Shown here piece after piece: positions 54,702-63,664 of a stretch of 64,000 bases of DNA (its first letter is position 1; the number at the start of each line of letters is the position of its first letter). The position numbers and the translations under genes were made by a program. This DNA is from Bacteroidota bacterium (GTDB lineage: Bacteria > Bacteroidota > Bacteroidia > Chitinophagales > BACL12). The stretch is from contig JADJJZ010000001.1 of assembly GCA_016706255.1 (NCBI GenBank), forward strand, positions 293,466 through 357,465. Direction: 5' to 3'. The notes beneath the pieces are model-generated. The model was not told where the DNA came from, did no database searches, and saw nothing but the letters and a program-made list of their open reading frames with translations.

Positions 54702-55139
54702 TTAATCGGAGAATGCTGTTTTCAGGAAAATTGCGATATTAATAATAGCGGTATCTGTGAGTATTAGTCCGAACTTGTGTTCATAATCAGAATCATATTC
54801 CTTATCAATACCAAGTGCGCGGCGATCGCCTGTATCTTTTAATGCCTTGCTGTCTTTTACAAAATTGATGAAATAATTTTCCGGAAAATCCTGAGGTTTC
54901 ATTACTGAATTTGCCATCCAGTCAATATCTGCACCCTTCCTTAAAGGGTTATGATGGCATTTATTACAATTTTGGAAAAAAAATACTTTTCCTAAGTCAT
55001 ATTGCATTATCTGCGTCTTTAAAACAGCAGAATCAATTGGTTTATCAGTATTAGGACCGATATTAGAACTAATTTCATCAGTTGGTGGTGTGCATGCCGT
55101 GAATATAAACACGCAACAGAGAAATATAATATTTCGCAT
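54702..55139 (-). CDS. Lipoprotein c-type cytochrome
   Basis: This 145-residue protein has a lipoprotein signal (MRNIIFLCCVFIFTACTPP; Cys-16 as the lipid-attachment site) and one haem c motif, CNKCH (residues ~58-62), in FFQNCNKCHHNPLRKGADID. Met residues after it (WMANSVMKP) can act as the sixth ligand. It is a small soluble-type cytochrome tethered to a membrane, possibly an electron carrier to the cbb3 oxidase or to the periplasmic side of another enzyme. It is convergent with the GloVer gene and 124 bp downstream of the dioxygenase gene on the same strand. Confidence 0.8.
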   Translation of the reverse strand: MRNIIFLCCVFIFTACTPPTDEISSNIGPNTDKPIDSAVLKTQIMQYDLGKVFFFQNCNKCHHNPLRKGADIDWMANSVMKPQDFPENYFINFVKDSKALKDTGDRRALGIDKEYDSDYEHKFGLILTDTAIINIAIFLKTAFSD

Positions 55140-55263
55140 ATTGCAAGGGTTTTAAGTGTTGCATAAAGTTACCACTTTAAAATAAAGAACTTTATATAAT
55201 TTACCTGTTTTTTATTATAATTTACATTTTAAATGCACCAGGAAATTATAATTTTATTTAGTT

Positions 55264-56202
55264 CTACACCTTCATTACCTTAAGATAATGCACCTGCAGG
55301 TCGTTTATTTTTAATGCAATAAAATAATATCCCTTTGTAATATTGGTATCCGGTTTCCAGGTGGCGGTATATTTTTCGGGGGCAAGATATTGTTCATCTA
55401 AAGTAGCAACTCTCGCGCCTTTAATATCAAATACTTCAATATTTACTTTTGCAGACTGGAATACACCGTAATAAATTTCCACAACACTGGTAAATGGATT
55501 TGGCGAAACGGAATAAATAATACCTTTATCCATGTGCATATCCGCAATACCAACTTCACCATCACCATTAATAGCAATATCCCAGGTGCCTTCGTATTTG
55601 CCATCTACATTTAAGGTAAGCGGAATAATACGATTTGTTGCATCAAATGTTCCGGTTGTAATTGAGGCAGCAGCATCTTCAGGAATATCGGTATCGCCCT
55701 CAAAATATAATTGTGTTGTTAAAGTTGGAAATCCCGGAGGGGTAATTTTAAAATGAATATGACTCGGGCGATATTTTGCACCGTTTAAATATTTGCCGGG
55801 AATAATTGTTTCAAATAAATAAAATCCTTCCGCATTAGAATACGTAATTCCACGCAAGGTAAAACCCGTATTATCATAAGCCCCTGCATCGTTGGCATGC
55901 CAAATATCAATCATGGTATTGGGAATGGTTGCTGTGCAATCTAACGTCTGCACCCTACCACTTAAAATCAGCCTTGTCCCCGGTTCCGCATCCGAAGCCA
56001 GTTTATTATCAACTATTGTTGGCGCACCGGCCGAATAAAACGGACCCTGTCCATAATAATCGAGGGTAGTAGGATTACACTCACCAAGCACGGTTAAGGG
56101 CTGGCGCGAATTTGCTTTAGTGCCTGTATTAATCAAACCTAAAGCGAGACCTGCCAAAGCCGTATTGCGCAGGAATTGACGACGGGAGTTATTTTCTTTC
56201 AT
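55264..56202 (-). CDS. Secreted intradiol-dioxygenase-like protein with Tat signal and T9SS sorting domain
   Basis: This 312-residue protein has a Tat-like N-terminus with SRRQFLRN (residues 6-13) and an intradiol-dioxygenase beta-sandwich (~38-205). Candidate non-haem iron(III) ligands are Tyr-109 (GAYDN), Tyr-144 and His-148/His-150 (AKYRPSHIHFKI), the Y-Y-H-H pattern of catechol/protocatechuate dioxygenases. A C-terminal T9SS type A sorting domain (~230-312; SVSPNPFTSVVEIYY...GYYFIALKINDLQ) follows. The double export signals suggest folded, iron-loaded export followed by T9SS surface delivery, which would be unusual. The substrate is unknown. Confidence 0.85.
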   Translation of the reverse strand: MKENNSRRQFLRNTALAGLALGLINTGTKANSRQPLTVLGECNPTTLDYYGQGPFYSAGAPTIVDNKLASDAEPGTRLILSGRVQTLDCTATIPNTMIDIWHANDAGAYDNTGFTLRGITYSNAEGFYLFETIIPGKYLNGAKYRPSHIHFKITPPGFPTLTTQLYFEGDTDIPEDAAASITTGTFDATNRIIPLTLNVDGKYEGTWDIAINGDGEVGIADMHMDKGIIYSVSPNPFTSVVEIYYGVFQSAKVNIEVFDIKGARVATLDEQYLAPEKYTATWKPDTNITKGYYFIALKINDLQVHYLKVMKV

Positions 56203-56437
56203 AAGTATGCTGTATGTAAATATACGGTTAATTGTTTTAAAACGTTAAATTTGAAAGTGTTAAATGTTTAAAACAAAGAAGCGTTTTATGTTAAAACCTT
56301 GTGCGTATAAAAGCCAGGTAAAAAAATATTAGCTGCACAATTTTATGAATTGTCTGATGATGAAATAGCTTATACACCAGAACCTAAAGAACCAATTATG
56401 GGATTTCCGAATGAATTAGTGAATACAATGCATCGGT

Positions 56438-56638
56438 ATGAAGCCATATTCAACAGAAAGTTTACTTGAAAGAATTCAAATTCTAGATCAAAAAATTATT
56501 GCACTAAAAGAAGAGTTCAGGGAAAAAGACAATTGGTTTGACAAATTTGAACTCAAATTAGATGAACTAGCAACGATTATCAAATCTGAAGCAATAGAGA
56601 GAAAATCAGGTGATACAGCAATTCACGATTCAATATGA
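56438..56638 (+). CDS. Small coiled-coil hypothetical protein (uncertain)
   Basis: This 66-residue frame (MKPYSTESLLERIQ...) is Glu/Lys-rich and coiled-coil-like. A second coding-like frame (ending FNELVNTMHRYEAIFNRKFT-stop at 56468) overlaps it upstream and would start at ATG 56288 if one A were added to an A7 run near 56321. The two may be parts of one small gene with a frame break, or two overlapping genes. No family is recognised. Confidence 0.35.
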   Translation: MKPYSTESLLERIQILDQKIIALKEEFREKDNWFDKFELKLDELATIIKSEAIERKSGDTAIHDSI

Positions 56639-56901
56639 TAGTGTAAAATAAACTGTGTCAATAATGTATTCGCATCGGGAATTGTCAACCGGAGCGAAGT
56701 TCTTGGGTAAAAATATGTGGGGCTCGAAGCGCCTAATATTTTTGAACCATCGGTATAAAGTTTCACTTCCGCTTCGTTCTTGGGTTGCAGTACTTTCCTG
56801 TTTATAATGGCTAATGAACGTTTATTTAACATTTCTAAAATTGGCGAGCCAATTTTGACGGCCTTATCCTTAAAATTTGAAATATTTTTTATACAATTCA
56901 T
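56623..56901 (-). CDS. Hypothetical small protein, uncertain
   Basis: This 92-residue minus-strand frame (MNCIKNISNFKDKAVK..., then FYPRTSLRLTIPDANTLLTQF) looks protein-like by composition and has no overlapping plus-strand gene over most of its length. It lies antisense to the promoter region of the metal-efflux locus. It may be spurious. No family is recognised. Confidence 0.25.
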   Translation of the reverse strand: MNCIKNISNFKDKAVKIGSPILEMLNKRSLAIINRKVLQPKNEAEVKLYTDGSKILGASSPTYFYPRTSLRLTIPDANTLLTQFILHYHIES

Positions 56902-56912
56902 CCAAAAAAGCC

Positions 56913-56920
56913 TATATTTG
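56913..56920 (+). promoter_or_regulatory. -7 element upstream of the metal-efflux locus
   Basis: TATATTTG matches TAnnTTTG exactly and ends 6 bp before the ATG at 56927. If used, the mRNA would be leaderless or nearly so. No -33 TTTG at the expected 19-21-bp spacing was found, so support is partial. Confidence 0.4.
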
Positions 56921-56926
56921 CCCTTG

Positions 56927-57241
56927 ATGAACCGCTTTTATCTGCTTTTCACAGCATTTATCATTCTTTCAATGAACATAATCCCTTGCTCGGATATGCT
57001 TGCGGGCAATAGTGAAACTGTTATCACAAGTCAGGAAGCACAGGAGCATCATGAAGAGCATCAGGATACATGCCCACCTTTTTGTTTTTGCGATTGTTGC
57101 AGCATGAGTGTAGAGCCTAACAGTTTGATGCCAATATTGTGTGATATAGGAATATATAAAAACCCGGTTTTTGACTTTTACAAATCTGACTACATCACTG
57201 CATATCAGATTTCTATTTTCCAGCCTCCCCGCATTTCTTAA
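56927..57241 (+). CDS. DUF6660-like small Cys/His protein, first gene of metal-efflux locus
   Basis: This 104-residue protein has an N-terminal hydrophobic signal-like segment (MNRFYLLFTAFIILSMNIIP), an acidic/His region (SQEAQEHHEEHQDTCPPF), a Cys cluster CFCDCCS and a Pro/Ser-rich tail (IFQPPRIS). This matches the DUF6660 pattern seen just upstream of CusA/CzcA pump genes in Bacteroidota, and it is probably periplasmic or membrane-tethered and metal-binding. The frame is open upstream to 56780, but ATG 56927 fits the signal sequence and the -7 element. It lies 69 bp before the pump gene. Confidence 0.72.
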   Translation: MNRFYLLFTAFIILSMNIIPCSDMLAGNSETVITSQEAQEHHEEHQDTCPPFCFCDCCSMSVEPNSLMPILCDIGIYKNPVFDFYKSDYITAYQISIFQPPRIS

Positions 57242-57310
57242 TTATTTATTGTTTTAAAAGGATACACAACTTTTAGCTGTGTAATTACTCATTTATCAAT
57301 CTAAATAATT

Positions 57311-57961
57311 ATGATCAATAAAATCATTCAATTTTCTATTAAAAATAAGCTCGCGATCGGGTTTATGACGCTCGCGCTCATAATTTGGGGTACCATTTCG
57401 CTTATTAATCTACCGATCGATGCCGTGCCTGATATTACAAATAATCAAGTGCAGGTAATAACTACAACACCAACACTCGCCACACAAGAAGTAGAACAAT
57501 TTGTAACTGCACCAATTGAACGAAGTATGGGTAATCTCCCTGATATTGAAGAAATAAGGAGTGTTAGTCGCTTTGGTTTAAGTGTTGTAACAATCGTTTT
57601 TGACGATAAAGTTGATATTTATTTTGCCCGGCAACTGGTATCGCAAAAATTAAAAGAAGCAGAAGAGCAAATACCAGCCGGAATCGGGACTCCTGAAATG
57701 TCGCCTGTAAGCACGGGGCTAGGGGAGGTTTATCAATATGTATTGCACCCTGCTGAAGGTTTTGAAGATAAATTTACTGCAATGGATCTCCGCAGTATGC
57801 AGGATTGGATAGTATCGCGACAGTTGATTGGCACACCTGGAATTGCTGAAGTAAACTCCTTTGGAGGCTTTTTAAAACAATATGAAGTGGCTGTAGATCC
57901 GATGCGATTAAAAGCAATGAATATTACTATTCGGAAATATTTGAAGCACTGGAAAAAATAA
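57311..57961 (+). CDS. czcA: CzcA N-terminal fragment (first helix and part of porter domain)
   Basis: This 216-codon open frame begins MINKIIQFSIKNKLAIGF and contains LPIDAVPDITNNQVQVIT and SMGNLPDIEEIRSVSRFGLS, all RND pump hallmarks; a missing base near 57936 ends it. Reading across the break continues the pump sequence (EIFEALEKNNENTGGAYIEK) in the next frame, so this is a piece of the same gene, not a separate protein. Confidence 0.8.
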   Translation: MINKIIQFSIKNKLAIGFMTLALIIWGTISLINLPIDAVPDITNNQVQVITTTPTLATQEVEQFVTAPIERSMGNLPDIEEIRSVSRFGLSVVTIVFDDKVDIYFARQLVSQKLKEAEEQIPAGIGTPEMSPVSTGLGEVYQYVLHPAEGFEDKFTAMDLRSMQDWIVSRQLIGTPGIAEVNSFGGFLKQYEVAVDPMRLKAMNITIRKYLKHWKK

Positions 57962-59621
57962 TGAAAATACAGGTGGTGCTTATATCGAAAAACAACAAAG
58001 CAGTTATTATATCAGAGGCGTTGGGCTGGTAACGAGTCTTGATGATATTGGGAATATAGTTGTTAAAACAAATAGCCTTGGAATGCCAGTGTTAATCAGA
58101 GATGTGGCAAAAGTGCAATTTGGTTTTGCTCCCCGCTATGGTGCTCAAACTAGAAATGGTGAGGGTGAAGTAGTAGGTGGAATTGTTATGATGTTGAAGG
58201 GCGAAAATAGTGGTGATGTCGTTGCTCGTGTTAAAGATAGAATGGAAATTATTCAGAAAGCATTGCCTGAAGGAGTTGTAATTGATGCTTATTTAGACAG
58301 AACATCTCTGGTAAATCGTGCCATAGCAACCGTGAAAAAACCTTCTGGAAGGAGCATTAATTGTTTTATTTATTCTTGTTTTATTTCTTGGGAATGTGAG
58401 AGCCGGACTTATAGTTGCCTCCGTTATTCCGCTGGCAATGTTATTCGCCGTTGCCCTGATGCAATTATTCGGAGTGAGTGGAAATTTAATGAGTCTTGGA
58501 GCAATTGACTTCGGGTTAATTGTAGATGGCGCCGTAATTATTGTTGAAAGTATTTTACACCGCATAACTCAAAGTAAACATCATCATGTTGGAATTAAAA
58601 AACTCAGCCGTGATCAGATGGATAATGAAGTTTATCAAAGTGCAAGTAAAATGATGAACTCTGCTACTTTTGGACAGTTCATAATCCTTATCGTTTATTT
58701 GCCGATTCTTGCTTTAAGAGGCATTGAAGGAAAAATGTTCGGACCGATGGCTCAAACGGTTGGTTTCGCAATAGTTGGTGCACTCGTCCTATCGCTTACC
58801 TATGTGCCGATGATGAGTGCATTATTTTTATCCAGAAAAACTGAACATAAAGAAAATATTTCTGATAAAATGATGAAAGCAATTCAGCGTGCTTACAAAC
58901 CGGTAATTGAATTTGCCATTAAATTTAAAATAGGAGTTGTTGCAGTTTCTTTGGCTTTATTTATTGGCGCAGTTATGCTATATAATACATTAGGTGGCGA
59001 ATTTATTCCTACTTTGGAAGAAGGTGATTTTGCATTTCATTCCATCTTACCTCAGGGAGTTCACTGTCAGAAAGTGTAAAAAATAACGAAAGGGTTGAAA
59101 AGGTGCTTTTACAGTTCCGGAAGTGAAACAGGTAATTGCTAAGTCAGGTAGTGCCGAAGTACCTACAGATCCTATGCCCCCGGAAGCAACGGATATGATG
59201 GTCATCTTAAAAGATAAAAGCGAATGGACAACTACAGATGATTATTGGGAATTAGCGGATACAATGATGAAAGAATTACAAAAAATACCGGGTGTATTTT
59301 TTGAAATAAATCAACCCATTCAAATGCGATTTAACGAATTAATGACGGGGTTAGGCAAGATATTGCCGTTAAATTATTCGGGGAAAATTTGGATACACTT
59401 TTGCAGTATGCTAATTTAATTGCAGCGGAAATTGCGACTGTTGAAGGTGCAGGTTCGCCGCAGGTGGAAAAAGTTGCGGACTTCCTCAAATTAGTATTAC
59501 CTATGACAGAAATCGGTTAGCACAATATGGAGTAAATGTTTCTGATGTAAATAAGATCATTAAAACAGCTTTTGCCGGTGAGCCTGCTGGGATTGTTTTT
59601 GAAAACGAGCGGCGTTACGAT

Positions 59622-61634
59622 ATGGTTGTTCGTTTGGATTCTGCATATAGAAAAGATATTACCGATGTAGAAACATTATTTGTTCCATTGCCAAATGGAG
59701 GACAAATTCCGCTGCAACAAGTAGCAGAAGTGATCTATAAACTTGGGCCTGCTCAAATAAGCAGGGAAGATGGAAAACGCAGAATTGTAGTGGGATTAAA
59801 TGTAAAAGATCGAGATGTTCAAAGTGTTGTGGAGGATATGCAGAAAAAGATAGAAGCGGATGTTAAACTACCTATTGGGTATTATGTAACCTACGGAGGG
59901 CAATTTGAAAATTTAAAAGAAGCAACACAACGCTTAACAATTGCAGTTCCTGTTGCCTTATTAATGATCCTAATTCTTTTATATCTCACATTTAGTTCGA
60001 TGAAACAAGCGCTTTTAATTTTTTCTGCGATACCACTGTCGGCTATTGGTGGTGTTATTGCATTGTGGGTGAGAGATATGCCTTTCAGTATTTCGGCGGG
60101 TATTGGGTTTATTGCTTTATTCGGAGTTGCCGTTTTAAATGGAATAGTGCTGATAAGTACATTTAATCAATTGGCTAAGGAAGGTGTCCATGACATTTTT
60201 GAAAGAGTAAGACAAGGAACCATGATTCGCTTACGACCTGTGTTAATGACAGCTAGCGTTGCTTCGTTGGGATTTCTTCCAATGTCTCTGTCGAATGGCG
60301 CTGGTGCAGAGGTTCAAAGACCACTTGCCACAGTTGTTATCGGTGGATTAATTTCGGCTACTGCACTTACTTTAATTGTTTTACCTGCGCTTTACATTTT
60401 GTTTAATCGCAAACGAAAACGCAAAATACCAGTAGCTGCAATTGTAACCTTTTTTGCGATAAATGGTTTATTTATTTCAGAAAAAATTTCCGCACAAAAC
60501 GTTGTTCAATTGCCTCTTGATTCAGTTGTAAATATAGCATTGAGAAATAACCCACAAATTAAAGCCGCTGAATTAGAGATAATAAGAAATCAACAATTAA
60601 AAAAAACCAGTTTTAATTTGCCAAAAACAGAACTGTTTTTCGAAAATGAAGATATACTTGGCAATACCGACGATGGCATTTTAAAAATAGGCATTCAGCA
60701 AGGAATTGAATTTCCAACCACCTATATAACAAAAAACAAAATAAACAATCAAAATGTTGTAATAAGTGAAACGGTATTGGCACTTACGCAAAAAGACCTT
60801 GCAAAAGCGGTAAACAGCGCTTATTTTGATTTGATATTTGCTGTGAATAAAAAGGAAATTTTACAAAAAAAAGATAGTTTATATACAAATTATGAGGCAG
60901 CAGCCAAAGCCAGATACGATGCCGGAGAAACGAATTATTTAGAAAAAATTTCTGCGGAAGCAAAACGCAAAGAAGTAAATCTGGAATATTCGAATACCGA
61001 AATAGAGATTATTATTGCGCAATCAAAATTGCAGCAATTTATGCGGGTTGATTTTATCGTATTGCCAGATGTTTCTAAAGTAACAAGATTATCCTTTGAT
61101 AATGCTGAGCTAAATATGAGCCATCCATTCCTATCTTATTACCAACAACAAATTGAATTGGCATCCTACCAAAAAAGTTTGGCTAAAAATAATCTGTTGC
61201 CTGATTTTAGTTTCAGGTATTTTAATCAAAATCTATTTGGTATTGATCCCGGATATAAAGGATATAGCATTGGCATAGGTGTCCCGATCGCTTTTTGGAG
61301 TTATACAGCTCAAATAAAAGCTGCTGAAACACAAAAACAAATAGCTCTGGTAAATTATGAAAATGAAAGTATACAATTTATATCTGCTTTAGCACAATTA
61401 AACCTACAGTATGAAATAGCAAATACAACTGTTCAATATTTGGAGTCAACAGGTTTAACACAAGCAGAAGAAATATTAAGAACTGCAAAAACAGCTTATT
61501 CGGCAGGTGAAATTGGTTATTTTGAATTAATATTCGCAAACGAAGAATATTTTAACCGACAATTCAATTATTTGCAAGCCTTAGAAGATCTCAATCAAAC
61601 AATTATTAATATCAATTATTTTATAAATAAATAA
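59622..61634 (+). CDS. czcA: C-terminal part of CzcA fused to TolC-type outer-membrane-efflux domain
   Basis: This 670-codon frame from 59622 carries the last porter region and helices 7-12 of the pump (VALLMILILLYLTFSSMKQAL; GFIALFGVAVLNGIVLISTF; GFLPMSLSNGAGAEVQRPLATVVIGGL), then after RKRKRKIP a helix (VAAIVTFFAINGLFISEKI) ending SAQ that resembles a signal peptide. A TolC-like coiled-coil domain (~280-670: LPLDSVVNIALRNNPQIKAAE... EQADLNQTIININYFINK-like end) follows. It is the 3' part of the broken gene above. The domain order is intact, so a functional fused pump is possible if the upstream breaks are sequence errors. Confidence 0.8.
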   Translation: MVVRLDSAYRKDITDVETLFVPLPNGGQIPLQQVAEVIYKLGPAQISREDGKRRIVVGLNVKDRDVQSVVEDMQKKIEADVKLPIGYYVTYGGQFENLKEATQRLTIAVPVALLMILILLYLTFSSMKQALLIFSAIPLSAIGGVIALWVRDMPFSISAGIGFIALFGVAVLNGIVLISTFNQLAKEGVHDIFERVRQGTMIRLRPVLMTASVASLGFLPMSLSNGAGAEVQRPLATVVIGGLISATALTLIVLPALYILFNRKRKRKIPVAAIVTFFAINGLFISEKISAQNVVQLPLDSVVNIALRNNPQIKAAELEIIRNQQLKKTSFNLPKTELFFENEDILGNTDDGILKIGIQQGIEFPTTYITKNKINNQNVVISETVLALTQKDLAKAVNSAYFDLIFAVNKKEILQKKDSLYTNYEAAAKARYDAGETNYLEKISAEAKRKEVNLEYSNTEIEIIIAQSKLQQFMRVDFIVLPDVSKVTRLSFDNAELNMSHPFLSYYQQQIELASYQKSLAKNNLLPDFSFRYFNQNLFGIDPGYKGYSIGIGVPIAFWSYTAQIKAAETQKQIALVNYENESIQFISALAQLNLQYEIANTTVQYLESTGLTQAEEILRTAKTAYSAGEIGYFELIFANEEYFNRQFNYLQALEDLNQTIININYFINK

Positions 61635-61644
61635 ATTTAGTTTT

Positions 61645-63005
61645 ATGAAAAAATATATTTTTATTTCACAATATCATTTTCTATTATACTATTTTTTGCT
61701 GCCTGTGGCAAAGTGAGTAAAACGGCAGAAGAACACGGAGATCATGAGGAGGAAGGCCATGACGAGCATGGTGATGAGCATGCAGGTAAATTGGCTATAC
61801 TTACGCAGGACCAATTTAAATCAATTGATATTCAACTTGGGGATTTGGTGCAAAGAAATTTAACCGGAACCTTAACGGCAACAGGATATTTAAAGGTGCC
61901 TCCTCAAAATAAGGCAGATGTTACTGCTTTAGTGGGAGGAATTGTTCAGCAGATTTTTGTGAAGGAAGGTGAATATGTGAATAAAGGCAAAACATTGGTA
62001 ACCATTGTAAATAAAGATTTTATTGGAATGCAGGAAAATTACCTTACAACAAAATCGGATTTGCTTTTTGCAGAACAAGAGTTAACACGGCAAAAGATTT
62101 TAAGTGTAAGTAACGTTTCTGCGCAAAAAAACTTGCAGCAAGCTCAGGCAAATTATAGTTCATTAAAAGCAAAATTAAGTTCATTAAAACAACAATTAGC
62201 ATTATTGGGTATTAATGCCGAAAATTTGGATGCCGATAAATTAACATCAGTAATTTCTGTTACAAGTCCGGTAAGTGGATATGTTAGCCATATAGACGTA
62301 AATATTGGTAGTTCAGTCGAAATGTCACGAACAATTTTGGATGTGGTGGATAATTCACAATTGCACCTCGACCTGTTTGTATTTGAACAGGATCTAATGA
62401 AAATTAAGATCAACCAGAAGGTTAATTTTACGCTTACAAATTTACCTGGCAAGAGTTTTAGTGCAACAATTTTTGCTGTTGGGAGTGCATTTGAAAACGA
62501 AACAAAGTCCATTCCTGTTCATGCAATAATTACCGGCGAAAAATCCGGATTAATAGAAGGTATGAATGTTTCTGCTAATATTGAAATAGAAAATATTTCT
62601 ACAACAGCAATTCCAACAAATGCAATTGTAACAGAAGCTGGAAGAGATTATGTATTTATATGGGCAATTGACCATCAATTAGAAGTAAATGCCGGTGGTG
62701 AACATGCACACGAAGGAGATGCACATGGACATGATGAAGCTGCTCACGCAGAAGAGGAACATGTGCATACGGAAGGAGAGGAGGTTGCGCACCACGAAGA
62801 GCCTAAGGTGATCACAACAATAGAAATGAAACCGGGTGATAAATATGTGTTTGAAAAAATGCCGGTTAAACGTGGAATCACAGAGGGTGGTTATACGGAA
62901 ATAACGCCACTTGGCGACTATATGGAAGGAGAAAAAATTGTAATAAACGGGGCTTTTTATTTATTGGGCTCATTGAGTAATGAGGGTGAAGCACATGCAC
63001 ATTAA
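61645..63005 (+). CDS. czcB: CzcB-like periplasmic adaptor (lipoprotein), frame break near 5' end
   Basis: From ATG 61645 the sequence reads MKKYIFI, then breaks near 61666; adding one T gives MKKYIFIFTISFSIILFFAACGK, a lipoprotein signal (Cys in AACGK) that joins the clean frame starting at 61713. The protein (~450 residues) has a His/Asp/Glu-rich N-terminus (EEHGDHEEEGHDEHGDEH) and a biotinyl-lipoyl-like and beta-barrel core (LTATGYLKVPPQNKADVTALVGG, SPVSGYVSHIDVNIGSSVEMS). A His-rich insert (GGEHAHEGDAHGHDEAAH) lies near 330. Adaptor of the RND pump, linking it to the outer membrane; the His clusters may bind metal. Confidence 0.82.
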
Positions 63006-63017
63006 AATGAATGAATC

Positions 63018-63560
63018 ATGAAATTTCAATTCAGTTTAACAATTATTAGTTTCGTAATGTTTTCGGAAGTTACTTTATCACAAAATTATTACAGACTTGC
63101 AAATGGGCCTGTATTAATTTCTGGGATATATGACGACAGTTTAATTATTGCTGAAAGTAATAGTTTATATTTTATTTTTGATTATCAAACCAATGAAGTA
63201 AACTTTAATTTACCTGTTAAATCATTGAAAAGTAATAACTACCAGATAGATTCAATTATAAAAATGGAATTTAAAAATGAAATAACATTTAAGGGAAAAA
63301 TTATTGGTGAATATGATGCTACTAAAGAACATCCTCCTTTAATTGTAATAGTGGAAGGAGATTTGGAGTATAAAAATTATGTTATTCCTCTTTCCTTTAA
63401 TGCGACTATTACGCACTTAAAATCAGGCAGTGCAAGTTGTAATTTTTCTGCTACAATAAATATGGATATCACTACATATTTTGATGAGGTGGAAAAAAAA
63501 GGTATTGAAAAATCTATAAATATTATTTTTAACGAATTGATTTTATACAAAATAAATTAG
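63018..63560 (+). CDS. Secreted hypothetical protein of metal-efflux locus
   Basis: This 180-residue protein has a signal peptide (1-20, TLSQN) and a beta-rich mature region (FDYQTNEVNFNLPVKSLKS, KMEFKNEITFKGKIIGEY, VEGDLEYKNYVIPLSFNATIT), which resembles a YceI-like or lipocalin-type fold, but no diagnostic motif is complete. Position 12 bp after czcB and before a P-type ATPase suggests a role in metal handling, which is inference. No family is recognised. Confidence 0.55.
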   Translation: MKFQFSLTIISFVMFSEVTLSQNYYRLANGPVLISGIYDDSLIIAESNSLYFIFDYQTNEVNFNLPVKSLKSNNYQIDSIIKMEFKNEITFKGKIIGEYDATKEHPPLIVIVEGDLEYKNYVIPLSFNATITHLKSGSASCNFSATINMDITTYFDEVEKKGIEKSINIIFNELILYKIN

Positions 63561-63664
63561 TACATGGGTGAAACTCTGTTCTCTCCTCCTGATTGCCAAA
63601 ACCGGGATGTTGAGGGCAGGGTTAACACCCGCCATTTATGTAGCCAATTTTAAAAAAAAATGTG

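Larger units (their letters stand above)
57311..61634 (+). pseudogene. czcA: CzcA-type RND pump fused to TolC-like domain, frameshifted
   Basis: The locus is ~4.3 kb and would encode ~1440 residues, the size of CzcA-TolC fusions in Bacteroidota. Frame breaks occur near 57936, 58340, 59064, 59118, 59350 and 59483, each a single base (mostly in homopolymers), and the protein-level homology is continuous across them. The RND part has the HME-type helix-4 motif AIDFGLIVDGAVIIVES, which is typical of divalent-cation (Co/Zn/Cd/Ni) pumps rather than Cu/Ag. The C-terminal ~400 residues are an outer-membrane-efflux (TolC) domain behind an internal signal-like helix. Only 57311-57930 and 59520-61634 are clean. 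Confidence 0.82.
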
